Shown piece after piece: positions 27,667 through 36,491 of a DNA stretch of 64,000 nucleotides. This DNA is from Clostridia bacterium (GTDB lineage Bacteria; Bacillota; Clostridia; Oscillospirales; Acutalibacteraceae), in assembly GCA_017517865.1 (NCBI GenBank), contig JAFWYB010000038.1, forward strand, positions 55,780 to 119,779, read 5' to 3'. Under the pieces are notes generated by a model. It saw only the letters and a program-made list of their open reading frames with translations. It searched no databases and was not told the origin of the DNA. Position 1 is the stretch's first letter; each line of letters starts with the position of its first letter. A program made the position numbers and the translations under genes.

Positions 27667-29061
27667 ATGAAGTCAACGGTAGCGACGGTACGTAAGGAAA
27701 ACCGTCAGCTTACGAAGCTGAAAAAACTTCAGAGCAAGGGCAGCTCGGGAAAATATTTTCTCGTTCTTATTATGCTTATTGCCATTGTAAACATTCTTGA
27801 CGAGGTTACGAGTAATCTTACCGTTACGGTGCAGTCCTCATTTGTAACCGAGTTTTTCGTCAACAATCCCTTTATGGGTAAATACTATACCTATGAGGAC
27901 GGTCTTGCTTTTCACTCGGGCATAGGCGTTGTTACATACGTTTTCGGTCTGTTTACGCCCTTTTATAAGGCACTGGCCGATAAGCTGGGAAGAAAGCCCC
28001 TTTTCGTAATGTCAACTCTCGGTATGGCTGTCGGCCTTCTTGTGATACACCTTTCAACGAGCTATATAATGTTCCTTGCAGGCTTCGCAATCATAAGCTT
28101 CTTTATGGGTCACGATATACAGATTATCTATATCCTCGAGGAAGCACCCGATAAGCACCGTGCGAAGATTTACAGCTTTCTTAAAAGCTTCGGCATCCTG
28201 GGCGTTATTCTTATCCCCACCTTAAGAGATATTCTTATGGGCGACGATGCTACGCGCTGGCGTGAGATCTTTCTTGTGCCTGCTCTTTTAGGTTTTGTTG
28301 CAGTCGGTCTGGTAATTGTTTTCGCCAAGGATACCAAGGTGTTTATCAACGAAAGAACAGAGTACCTTTCAAGACCGCTTGAGCAAAGGCAGGCAGAAAA
28401 GGCTCTTAAAAAGCAGCAGAAGCAGGCACAGAGAAATCAGGCGGGCGTTTTTAACGGCGTTAAATATATTTTCTCGAACAAAGATACAAAGATGCTTATC
28501 ATCTCGCATATTATATTCGATTCTGCTATGCCCGCAATAGCACTCTACTTTGAATCCTCAATGCATCAGGCGGGTATGAGCACAAGTGCCATTACCAAGG
28601 CACTGTTTATGGTGCCCGTGATTTACGGTTCAATAACCTTCCTTTCAGGCTTTATTGCCGATAAGCTCGGCAGAAAGGTTACCGTCACCGCCTTTTCCGT
28701 AACCTGCGTGGGCGGTTACGCACTTTTCGTTGCAGGCATACTTCTCGGTTGGAATCCTTATCTTGTGGGAGCCTTTGCCGGTCTTTACCAGGGCTCATAC
28801 TGGATAGGCAGAGACTATATGAATGTTATGATGACCGAAAAGGTACCGACAGACATACGCGCCTCGGTTGTGGGTGCCGAGGGTCTGCTGGTTATTATCG
28901 GCCTTGTTGTGGGCTACGGTTCAATTATACTCGGAATCACACTTATGCCTATATGGTGGGCTTGCCTTGCAATATCAATACCTGCAGTAAGTATTGCGGC
29001 AATTATGTTTGCTTTGAGCGTTAAAGAAACAAAGGGAGTAAACCTTGATACGATAGAATAA
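27667..29061 (+). CDS. MFS transporter of the sugar-acid operon
   Basis: 464 residues with 12 predicted helices in two halves. The loop 2-3 signature is DKLGRKPLF and its repeat in the second half is DKLGRKVTV, both standard major-facilitator motifs. A central cytoplasmic loop (~220-265) is rich in Lys and Gln. First gene of a six-gene operon of sugar oxidation enzymes, so the cargo is probably a hexose, aldonate or uronate imported with protons. RBS GGAGGCGG. Ends 18 nt before the next gene. Confidence 0.85.
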   Translation: MKSTVATVRKENRQLTKLKKLQSKGSSGKYFLVLIMLIAIVNILDEVTSNLTVTVQSSFVTEFFVNNPFMGKYYTYEDGLAFHSGIGVVTYVFGLFTPFYKALADKLGRKPLFVMSTLGMAVGLLVIHLSTSYIMFLAGFAIISFFMGHDIQIIYILEEAPDKHRAKIYSFLKSFGILGVILIPTLRDILMGDDATRWREIFLVPALLGFVAVGLVIVFAKDTKVFINERTEYLSRPLEQRQAEKALKKQQKQAQRNQAGVFNGVKYIFSNKDTKMLIISHIIFDSAMPAIALYFESSMHQAGMSTSAITKALFMVPVIYGSITFLSGFIADKLGRKVTVTAFSVTCVGGYALFVAGILLGWNPYLVGAFAGLYQGSYWIGRDYMNVMMTEKVPTDIRASVVGAEGLLVIIGLVVGYGSIILGITLMPIWWACLAISIPAVSIAAIMFALSVKETKGVNLDTIE

Positions 29062-29079
29062 AAAAGGAGCAGAATTTAT

Positions 29080-30285
29080 ATGAAAACCTACGGCACATAT
29101 TTTCAGAACGACGGGGCTTTACCGATAAAATACGGTGAGATAAACCTCATCAACCCCGAAAGGCAGAGATTGAGAGGCGAGCCTCTTTACAAGGGCGTTG
29201 AAGCGTGGCCTGTTTTTCAGGGCTTCTGCGGCACCGACTTTGAGCTTATGAAGATGGGTCGCGCCGGTAAGCTTTCTGCGAAATTCCCCGAGGGCGAAAA
29301 CAGACTGATCAACGGTCATGAGGGAGTTGTGTGGGTGCCTTCAGAGAACCGCTTTGCCATTGTGCTTATCCGCGGAGGTGACAGCTGGGACCCCACAAGA
29401 TACACAGAGGATGAAACCTATTTTGAATACGGATGTGACAAGGCAGACGGCCTTTTCTGCGATAAAAACTACTTTAATCCCGATATGCTTCTGAAGCTTC
29501 CCGAAAGGTACGAGGGCTTTACAAGACTGCCGCTGTCGGTGGCGAAAAGACTTTCCTTTGCAGATCCCTATGCCTGTGCAATATTTCAGCTTGAAAGAAT
29601 GGAAGACCTTGCGCAGGCCCACCTTTTCCGTGTTAAAATGGCGAAGCATAAGTGCAGTGAAGCCGAGGCAAGAAAAATTGCAAAGGAAGAGGCTTTCTCA
29701 AGGACAGTTGTTTTCGGCCTGGGTATGACGGGCCTTTTCATTGCCGATCAGATAAGACGTAACCACCCCGAAGCACAGCTTCTTTTTGTGGGCAGAAGCG
29801 ATGAAGACTGCAAAAAGGTTGTCTTCTCAAAGGAAATAGCTTCGGCGGATTATCTTTGCACGGCGGGTCTTAGCGAAGAGGAGACCGCACGGAGAATTAT
29901 AGAAAAGCTCGGCGGCAGAGCAACGATGTTCGTCGGTACAAGCGGTGCCTCTGTTGAGCACAGAGTGGCTTTTCAGCACAGAGTGTTGGGCTGTAACGGC
30001 CTTTACAACAGCTTCTCTCTGGGGCCTGTTGTTTCCTACGATACGATGCCTTTCGGCTTCGAAAACCATCTTATTTTTGCCTCCATCAACTTCCGCCAGG
30101 AGCATATGGAAAAGGCTATTGACGTGCTTGTTGACAGCCGCTATGATGAGGTTGTTGAGCTTATAGACAAAGAAGAGTTTATTTCCGATGTGCTTGACGC
30201 TTACGAAAATAAGATATTCTGCAAGGGAGCGCCCTTGAAAACCGGCGTAATCTGGAACAAAAACTATATAGATGAGGATGAATAA
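29080..30285 (+). CDS. MDR-family aldose 1-dehydrogenase (glucose dehydrogenase-like)
   Basis: 401 residues of the medium-chain dehydrogenase/reductase type. The catalytic zinc region shows GFCGTDFELMK and NGHEGV, as in archaeal glucose dehydrogenases, and the cofactor domain starts at TVVFGLGMTGLFIADQI with GRS as a possible NADP-type loop. It lacks the Cys-rich structural zinc lobe of classic alcohol dehydrogenases. An acidic insert (DSWDPTRYTEDETYFEYG) follows the zinc site. In this operon it likely oxidises an aldohexose C1 to the lactone. Exact sugar unknown. RBS AAAAAGGAG. Confidence 0.75.
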   Translation: MKTYGTYFQNDGALPIKYGEINLINPERQRLRGEPLYKGVEAWPVFQGFCGTDFELMKMGRAGKLSAKFPEGENRLINGHEGVVWVPSENRFAIVLIRGGDSWDPTRYTEDETYFEYGCDKADGLFCDKNYFNPDMLLKLPERYEGFTRLPLSVAKRLSFADPYACAIFQLERMEDLAQAHLFRVKMAKHKCSEAEARKIAKEEAFSRTVVFGLGMTGLFIADQIRRNHPEAQLLFVGRSDEDCKKVVFSKEIASADYLCTAGLSEEETARRIIEKLGGRATMFVGTSGASVEHRVAFQHRVLGCNGLYNSFSLGPVVSYDTMPFGFENHLIFASINFRQEHMEKAIDVLVDSRYDEVVELIDKEEFISDVLDAYENKIFCKGAPLKTGVIWNKNYIDEDE

Positions 30286-30286
30286 A

Positions 30287-31306
30287 ATGAAAGCTATTGT
30301 AATTTCCAAGCCGGGCGAAATTGAAATAAGAGAGGTGGCAATGCCCGAGGTTAAGGAGGGTGAGGCTCTTCTTAAGGTTAAATATGTAGGTATATGCGGT
30401 GCTGACGTTGCCTCTTTTACGGGCAATCAGCCCTTTACAACCTATCCCCGCATTCCCGGTCACGAGTTTTCGGCAGAGATAGTTACAATTCCGGAAAATG
30501 ACAGAGGCCTTAAGGCGGGCGATATCGTTACCTGCAACCCCTATTTCAACTGCGGCGAATGCTATTCCTGCAAGCGCGGCTTCGTCAACTGCTGCACCGA
30601 TAATCAGACCATGGGTGTTCAGCGCGACGGTGCCTTCTGCGAATACATAGCTATGCCCGTAGAAAGAATATATGACGGCAAAGGACTTTCTGCAAAGGAG
30701 CTTGCGCTTATTGAACCGTTTTCGATTTCACAGCACGCCGTTTCGCGTGCCGAGATAAAGAAAACCGACAGGGTGCTTATAGTAGGTGCGGGTCCTATCG
30801 GACTTTTTGCTCTTCTGGCTGCAAAGCACAGATGTGCTGAAATAGCCGTAGCAGACGTGCTCGACAACCGTCTTGAGCTTGCAAAGCAGTACGGTGCCGC
30901 GGCGGTTGTAAACACAAGAGAAAAGTCACTTGAGGAGTTTACAAGGGAGTTTACCGACGGCAACGGCTTTGACGTGTGCATAGAGGCCTGCGGTGCACCC
31001 GAAACCTTCCTGGGCTGTATTGAGTCAGCCGCCTTTGCAGCAAATATCATTCTTATAGGCAACGGCAAGAGAGAAACAACCTTTAACCATTCGGTGCTTC
31101 TTAAAAAGGAGCTTAACATTCACGGCAGCCGTAACGCTATGAAGCAGGACTTCCTTGATAATATCGATGCAGTGGCTTGCGGCAGAGCAGACGTTTTGAA
31201 AATGGTCAGCGGTGTATACGGTATGTCAGAGGCTCTTGATGCTTTTAAAGCTCTGAGCAATAACGACGGTACCCTTGCGAAGCTTCTTATTAAGATAGGA
31301 GAATGA
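30287..31306 (+). CDS. Zinc-dependent MDR dehydrogenase (L-galactonate/L-gulonate 5-dehydrogenase-like)
   Basis: 339 residues. Catalytic zinc: GICGADVASF and GHEF. Structural zinc: NPYFNCGECYSCKRGFVNC with four Cys. Cofactor: VLIVGAGPIGLFALLAAK. This class includes threonine, galactitol-phosphate and aldonate 5-dehydrogenases. Its position just before a tagaturonate reductase and an altronate dehydratase suggests that it oxidises C5 of an L-aldonate to tagaturonate or fructuronate. ATG 30287 overlaps nothing and begins 2 nt after the preceding stop. Confidence 0.75.
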   Translation: MKAIVISKPGEIEIREVAMPEVKEGEALLKVKYVGICGADVASFTGNQPFTTYPRIPGHEFSAEIVTIPENDRGLKAGDIVTCNPYFNCGECYSCKRGFVNCCTDNQTMGVQRDGAFCEYIAMPVERIYDGKGLSAKELALIEPFSISQHAVSRAEIKKTDRVLIVGAGPIGLFALLAAKHRCAEIAVADVLDNRLELAKQYGAAAVVNTREKSLEEFTREFTDGNGFDVCIEACGAPETFLGCIESAAFAANIILIGNGKRETTFNHSVLLKKELNIHGSRNAMKQDFLDNIDAVACGRADVLKMVSGVYGMSEALDAFKALSNNDGTLAKLLIKIGE

Positions 31307-31307
31307 T

Positions 31308-32624
31308 ATGAAGGAAAGAGTAATCCAGTTTGGTGAAGGTAATTTTCTCAGAGGCTTTTTCGATTACTTTCTCGATGTGATGAACAAAAAGGGCCTTTAT
31401 GACGGTAAGGCGGTTGTTATACAGCCCAGAAGCGGCGGTAGGGTTGCCGCACTCAATGAGCAGGGCTGTAAATACAATCTTTACCTCAGAGGTATAGAAA
31501 ATGACAGAATCATAAAGGAGCACAGTCTTGTTGAGTCGATCTCGCGCTGTATTGACCCCTATAAGGATTTTGATGCTTATATGGCTCTTGCCGAAAATGA
31601 GGATCTCCGCTTCGTTGTGTCGAACACTACGGAGGCAGGTATAGCCTTCGACCCGGACTGTGCATTCGGTGATAAGCCCTGCACTTCCTTCCCGGGTAAG
31701 CTCACGCAGCTTCTTTTCAGACGTTACGAAAAGGGCATGGGCGGCTTCATTTTTCTTCCTACGGAGCTTATAGACAATAACGGTGACAGGCTTAAGGAGT
31801 GTGTGGTAAAATATGCTGAGCACTGGGCTCTCGAGGAGGGCTTTTTACAGTGGCTCGAAAGGGAAAACATCTTTGCCAATACTCTCGTTGACCGTATAGT
31901 TACGGGCTATCCCTGCGACGGTACGGAAAAACTGCACCCCGAAGACAAATATCTCGATACGGCGGAAATTTTTCATCTGTGGGTAATAGAGGGCAATTTT
32001 GAAGCAGAGCTTCCTCTGAGTAAGGCAGGCTTTAATGTTGTATGGACCGACGACGCGGCACCCTACAAAAAAATCAAGGTAAGAATTCTCAACGGTGCTC
32101 ACACCTCTCTTGTAGCAGGTGCACTGCTTTCGGGCATTGAAACCGTAGGTGAGGCTATGGCTGATGAAACGGCTTCGGCTTTTCTCAATAAATGCGTTTA
32201 TGAAGAAATTCTTCCCACGGTGGGAGATAACAGGGAAAGCAGAAGCTTTGCCCGAAATGTCTTTGACCGCTTCAGAAATCCCTTTATAAGCCACAAATGG
32301 AGCGCTATTTCACTAAACAGTGTAAGCAAGTTTTCCGTAAGAGTGCTTCCTACACTGCTTGAATATAAGGAAAAAAACGGCAGGGCTCCGAAATGCCTTA
32401 CAATGAGCCTTGCATATCTTATTTATTTCTATAAAAACGGTACGCCTGCAGACAGTGAGGCGGTAATTGAAAAAATGAAGAAGCTTACTGTGAGCGGGAT
32501 ACTTTCTGAATGTGAGCTGTGGTCAGCCGACCTTTCGCCACTTGCAGCGGAGGTTACATATTGTTATGCTCAGATAGAAAAGCTCGGTGCAAAGGGAGCA
32601 ATGGAATGGATACTGTCAGAATAA
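31308..32624 (+). CDS. uxaB: Tagaturonate/fructuronate reductase (mannitol dehydrogenase family)
   Basis: 438 residues of the polyol-specific long-chain dehydrogenase family. The N-terminus (VIQFGEGNFLRGFFDYFLD) is the UxaB cofactor signature. The catalytic Lys and Asn/His region is seen as KVRILNGAHTSLVAGALLSG. UxaB reduces D-tagaturonate to D-altronate with NADH. It is encoded directly before the altronate dehydratase, whose start lies inside its 3' end. RBS AGGAGA, 1 nt after the previous stop. Confidence 0.9.
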   Translation: MKERVIQFGEGNFLRGFFDYFLDVMNKKGLYDGKAVVIQPRSGGRVAALNEQGCKYNLYLRGIENDRIIKEHSLVESISRCIDPYKDFDAYMALAENEDLRFVVSNTTEAGIAFDPDCAFGDKPCTSFPGKLTQLLFRRYEKGMGGFIFLPTELIDNNGDRLKECVVKYAEHWALEEGFLQWLERENIFANTLVDRIVTGYPCDGTEKLHPEDKYLDTAEIFHLWVIEGNFEAELPLSKAGFNVVWTDDAAPYKKIKVRILNGAHTSLVAGALLSGIETVGEAMADETASAFLNKCVYEEILPTVGDNRESRSFARNVFDRFRNPFISHKWSAISLNSVSKFSVRVLPTLLEYKEKNGRAPKCLTMSLAYLIYFYKNGTPADSEAVIEKMKKLTVSGILSECELWSADLSPLAAEVTYCYAQIEKLGAKGAMEWILSE

Positions 32625-33979
32625 ATGAAAGAGACAACGTCTGTGTCAGCCTTGAAAGCGGGCATAAAATTGCCCTGAGTGATATTGAAAAGGGTGAAGA
32701 GGTAATAAAGTACGGCTACCCCATAGGCGTTGCGACCGAAAGCATAAAAGCGGGTGACAGCGTTCACTCTCATAATATGAAAACGGGTCTCGGTGATATT
32801 CTTTCCTATGAATACGAGCCCTGCTACAGCGGGCTCACGCCTGAGGAGCCCTTCAGCGTCAATGCTTTTTTACGCGAAAACGGAGACGTTGGCATAAGAA
32901 ACGATATATGGATTATTCCGACCGTGGGTTGTGTTAACAGCATAGCAAAGGCTCTGGGGGAAAGAACGGGGGCAATAGCCTTTTCACACCCCTACGGCTG
33001 CAGTCAGCTCGGTGATGATATGACCGTTACTCAGCTTGTGCTGAGAGGACTTATAACTCACCCCAATGCGGGCGGCGTGCTTGTGCTCGGTCTCGGTTGT
33101 GAAAACAACAACATCGGGGAAATGAAAAAGGTTCTGGGCGGATATAATGAAAAAAGAATTGCTTTTCTCAACGTGCAGGACTGTGAGGATGAGCTGGGTG
33201 AGGGCGTTGCGCTCATAGAAAAGCTCAGAGAAGTTACTGCTTCGGACGAGCGTGTCAGCGTACCCGTATCAAGACTCAGAATAGGTCTTAAGTGCGGAGG
33301 CTCCGACGGTTTTTCGGGAATCACTGCGAATGCGGTCGTAGGCAGGGTTACGGACAGAATCTGTGCTATGGGCGGCACTGCGGTGCTCACCGAGGTGCCC
33401 GAAATGTTCGGTGCCGAAAGGGTGCTCTTTGAACGTTGCGTAAGCCGGGAGGTTTTTGAAAAGGGCGTTGAGCTTATAAACAGCTTCAAGCAATATTTTA
33501 AAAGCCACGGGCAACCCGTTTCGGAAAACCCCTCGCCGGGAAATAAGGCGGGCGGAATTACCACTCTTGAAGAAAAATCTCTGGGCTGTGTGCAGAAGGG
33601 CGGCAGTGCTCCGGTAACAGACGTTCTTGATTACGGTGATAAGGCGGTAAAGCCTGGCCTTAACCTTCTCAACGGTCCGGGAAACGATATAGTTTCCGTC
33701 ACCAATCTTTCGGCGGCGGGCTGTCATATTGTGCTTTTCACAACGGGCAGAGGTACTCCCTTGGGCGGTGCGGTACCCACAGTGAAGATTGCTTCAAACG
33801 ACAGTATCGCCTCTAAAAAGCCTCATTGGATTGACTTTTCAGCCTTCGGTGATAATAAGGACGAAAAGGCTGATGAGCTTCTGGACATTATAAAAAGAAC
33901 GGCTGACGGAGAAAAAACAAAGAACGAAATTCTCGGCAACCGTGAAATTGCAATATTCAAGGACGGTGTGACATTATGA
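32606..33979 (+). CDS. uxaA: Altronate dehydratase
   Basis: 457 residues: an N-terminal SAF domain (SLESGHKIALSDIEKGEEVI) joined to the UxaA dehydratase core (HPYGCSQLGDD, LRIGLKCGGSDGFSG, GCHIVLFTTGRGTPLGG). It removes water from D-altronate to give 2-keto-3-deoxygluconate. The start is ATG 32606, 19 nt inside uxaB and behind AAAGGGAG, so the two are translationally coupled. The kinase and aldolase that would process the product are not adjacent. Confidence 0.92.
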   Translation: MDTVRINERDNVCVSLESGHKIALSDIEKGEEVIKYGYPIGVATESIKAGDSVHSHNMKTGLGDILSYEYEPCYSGLTPEEPFSVNAFLRENGDVGIRNDIWIIPTVGCVNSIAKALGERTGAIAFSHPYGCSQLGDDMTVTQLVLRGLITHPNAGGVLVLGLGCENNNIGEMKKVLGGYNEKRIAFLNVQDCEDELGEGVALIEKLREVTASDERVSVPVSRLRIGLKCGGSDGFSGITANAVVGRVTDRICAMGGTAVLTEVPEMFGAERVLFERCVSREVFEKGVELINSFKQYFKSHGQPVSENPSPGNKAGGITTLEEKSLGCVQKGGSAPVTDVLDYGDKAVKPGLNLLNGPGNDIVSVTNLSAAGCHIVLFTTGRGTPLGGAVPTVKIASNDSIASKKPHWIDFSAFGDNKDEKADELLDIIKRTADGEKTKNEILGNREIAIFKDGVTL

Positions 33980-34842
33980 TTATTGACGCCCACGCTCATT
34001 TGTGGAAAAAACAGCAGGGCATAGTCGGCGGCAAGCCCGTATACGATATAGGCGGCGGCAGAAGTGATTTCGGCGGAGAAATTCGTCAGATGATGCCGGC
34101 ATATATGACCGACGGTGAAAACACTGCAGAGCGCCTCCTTGCCAATATGGACTATGCAGGTGTTTCGGGTGCTGTTATAACTCAGGAATATATCGACGGA
34201 AATCAGGATGAATATCTGCTTTCCTGCCGAAGCGACCGGATTAAAATATGCGCCCTTTACGAGGAAAAGGAAATGAATGAAGCAGAGGGCTTTGACGGTA
34301 TAAAAATCTGTGCGGGCAGACTGAGCGACAAAAATTTGCTCAATCACATTGAGCCCTTCATCCTCGCTGATGAAAAGGGTAAGTTCATTTCAATCGACCT
34401 TGCCGACGGCGATGAGCAGACGAAGGAGCTTCAGCAGATTATTGATATGTTTCCCGAGCTGAGAATTGCGATAGGACATTTCGGTATGGTTACAAGAGAG
34501 GGCTGGATCGAGCAGATTAAGCTTGCGAAAAACAAAAACGTTTATATCGAAAGCGGCGGAATAACCTGGCTGTTCAACAGTGAATTTTATCCCTTTAAGG
34601 GTGCCGTTGAGGCAATAAAGCAGGCAGCGGGGACGGTAGGCTTTGATAAGCTTATGTGGGGCAGTGATTATCCCCGCACAATGACGGCAATTACCTATAA
34701 AATGAGCTATGATTTCATAGTTAAAAGCAATGAGATTTCCGAAAGCGACAAGGCTCTTTTCCTTGGCGGCAACGCTGAAAGGTTTTACGGCTTTAAAAAT
34801 CTGACCGAGCCTGCCAGAATCAGAAATATGGTTGAAGACTAA
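33976..34842 (+). CDS. Amidohydrolase-superfamily lactonase (cog3618-like)
   Basis: 288 residues of the TIM-barrel amidohydrolase_2 type. It shows DAHAHLW at the N-terminus, an active-site His in IAIGHFGM and the late Asp in MWGSDYPRT. Members of this group include L-fucono- and L-galactono-1,5-lactonases and aromatic acid decarboxylases. The 4-nt overlap with uxaA (ATGA) and the aldose dehydrogenase in the same operon make a sugar lactonase the best guess: it would open the lactone made by the 29080 enzyme. Last gene of the operon. Confidence 0.78.
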   Translation: MIIDAHAHLWKKQQGIVGGKPVYDIGGGRSDFGGEIRQMMPAYMTDGENTAERLLANMDYAGVSGAVITQEYIDGNQDEYLLSCRSDRIKICALYEEKEMNEAEGFDGIKICAGRLSDKNLLNHIEPFILADEKGKFISIDLADGDEQTKELQQIIDMFPELRIAIGHFGMVTREGWIEQIKLAKNKNVYIESGGITWLFNSEFYPFKGAVEAIKQAAGTVGFDKLMWGSDYPRTMTAITYKMSYDFIVKSNEISESDKALFLGGNAERFYGFKNLTEPARIRNMVED

Positions 34843-35038
34843 AGCTCTTATCTGAACTGTGCAGGCAGTGTTTCGGCTTTCACACTCACTCTGACGCGTG
34901 ACTGACGGCTGTGAGTGCTGAAAAGGAACACATCATAAGAAAATTAAGCCTTAAAGCGTGCTCTTTTGCATAAAAGCGCACAGAACCCGCAAGTCGGTAT
35001 GAGCAGCGGCTTTTTCAGATATATTTTTAAGGAAAAAT

Positions 35039-35070
35039 AGGGGGCTGTATTTTTTACAGTCCCCTTTATT
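35039..35070. terminator. Terminator of the sugar-acid operon, possibly bidirectional
   Basis: An 11-bp stem, GGGGCTGTA-type arms with one G-T pair (35039-35049 with 35055-35065), followed by TTTATTTT. The gap 34843-35140 otherwise shows only short direct and inverted motifs, no gene. Confidence 0.75.
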
Positions 35071-35140
35071 TTATAATGTTCAAGCGTAAAAGTCCGTAAA
35101 AGCCTTGACTTCCTTACGAAGCGGCATAGGACAGCCTTTT

Positions 35141-35620
35141 TTATTTGTGATATTTTGTGCCTGCAGAAATCTGAGTTGCTCTGTAAAGTTGCTCTAAAAG
35201 CATTATTCTTGCAAGCTGATGAGGAAAGGTCATTTTACTCATTGAAAGACGGCAGCGACTGAGCTTTTTTACGTCTTCACTAAGACCGTAGGAGCCGCCG
35301 ATGATAAACACGGCGTTGCTTATGCCCGAAAGGGCGAGTGAGTCAAGCTCTGATGAAAGCTCTTCGCTTGTTTTGTGCTTACCCTCAATGCACATTGTAT
35401 AAACTGCGGCACCCTTGGGAAGCTTTTCGATGATACGTCTGCCCTCGGCCTCGATAACAGCCTGAATTTCCTTTTCAGAGGGATTATTACCTATTCTTTC
35501 CTCGTTCAGCTCTGTGATGCTTATTTTAAAAGGAGAGAGCCTTTTTTCATATTCCTTTGAGGCATCTCTGAGGTATTGCTCCTTGAGCCTGCCTATACAT
35601 ATAACAGAAAGATTAACCAT
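35141..35620 (-). CDS. rlmH: 23S rRNA (pseudouridine1915-N3)-methyltransferase
   Basis: 159 residues, the standard length of RlmH, a SPOUT methyltransferase that modifies helix 69 of 23S rRNA. The trefoil knot motif is FIIGGSYGLSEDVK, and the C-terminal signature is MTFPHQLARIMLLEQLYRA. RBS TGAGGTG before ATG 35620. It follows the metallo-beta-lactamase gene by 9 nt, a neighbourhood commonly conserved in Firmicutes. Confidence 0.95.
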   Translation of the reverse strand: MVNLSVICIGRLKEQYLRDASKEYEKRLSPFKISITELNEERIGNNPSEKEIQAVIEAEGRRIIEKLPKGAAVYTMCIEGKHKTSEELSSELDSLALSGISNAVFIIGGSYGLSEDVKKLSRCRLSMSKMTFPHQLARIMLLEQLYRATQISAGTKYHK

Positions 35621-35629
35621 AATCGCACC

Positions 35630-36421
35630 TCAGAAGCGGATAATACCGCAGTCGTTTTCTTTTTTGTTTACTTCAAGCAGATAATCTCTTGAAAGCACTG
35701 CGCCGGCCTCGGTCAGTGCTGCATAGCTTTCCTGGTAGGCGAGAGCGGGGAAATTGTTTTCCGTGCTCAGGTGACCGAGGAAAAATCTTGTTGTACCCTT
35801 TTTCAGTAGCTCAACGACGGTTTTTGCACAGTCAGCGTTTGAAAGGTGACCGTGGGGAGAAAGAATGCGCCTTTTAAGATGATAGGGGTAAGGACCGTTC
35901 TGAAGCATATTTATGTCGTGATTTGATTCGAGCATAACGAGCTGACAGCCGCGGAAGTTTTCTGCAATCTCGTCTGAAATGTAGCCTGTATCGGTGGCAA
36001 CGGCTGCTTTCTGACCGTCGGAAAAGCTGAGCTGATAGCCGTAGCCCTCTGCCGCATCGTGGGGGATTGCAAAGGGCTTTATAAATATATCGCCTATCTG
36101 AACACCCTCGCGGTCTATAACCTCGTAGGGGAACTTGGTCGTAAGCTGACCTGTCTGCTCAAGTGCGGTTACGGTGCCCTCTGAGGCAAAGACGGGAATA
36201 TTATAGGTGGAGGCAAGAATTCTCATTCCCTTTATGTGATCGCTGTGCTCATGGGTGATAAAAATACCGCCGAGAGAAGCGGGGTCAATGTCTCTTGAAA
36301 TAAGAGCCTCTTTAAGCTTTTTTGCGCTTGCTCCCGCGTCTATGAGAATACCTGTTCTGCCTGAGCCTATAAAGGTTGAATTGCCCGAGGAGGAAGAAAA
36401 AAGTGAGCAGAATCTTGCCAT
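35630..36421 (-). CDS. Metallo-beta-lactamase fold hydrolase, YycJ/WalJ type
   Basis: 263 residues. Metal motif THEHSDHIKG is the HxHxDH signature, and the N-terminus (FCSLFSSSSGNSTFIG) matches YycJ/WalJ. In other Firmicutes this protein is linked to the WalKR cell-wall regulon and DNA repair. Here it sits between murA and rlmH without walKR. The frame extends 76 codons upstream into the murA terminator, but ATG 36421 has AAGGG upstream and matches family starts. Confidence 0.88.
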   Translation of the reverse strand: MARFCSLFSSSSGNSTFIGSGRTGILIDAGASAKKLKEALISRDIDPASLGGIFITHEHSDHIKGMRILASTYNIPVFASEGTVTALEQTGQLTTKFPYEVIDREGVQIGDIFIKPFAIPHDAAEGYGYQLSFSDGQKAAVATDTGYISDEIAENFRGCQLVMLESNHDINMLQNGPYPYHLKRRILSPHGHLSNADCAKTVVELLKKGTTRFFLGHLSTENNFPALAYQESYAALTEAGAVLSRDYLLEVNKKENDCGIIRF

Positions 36422-36448
36422 CTGAATAAACCCTTTCTTAGATAACTG

Positions 36449-36478
36449 TAAAAAAGAGCTGTCTTGCCGACAGCTCTT
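36449..36478 (-). terminator. murA terminator
   Basis: A perfect 10-bp stem, AAGAGCTGTC with GACAGCTCTT (36454-36463 and 36469-36478). On the minus strand it is followed by TTTTTTAC. It separates murA from the yycJ-like gene. Confidence 0.8.
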
Positions 36479-36491
36479 GCTTGTTTTTTTA

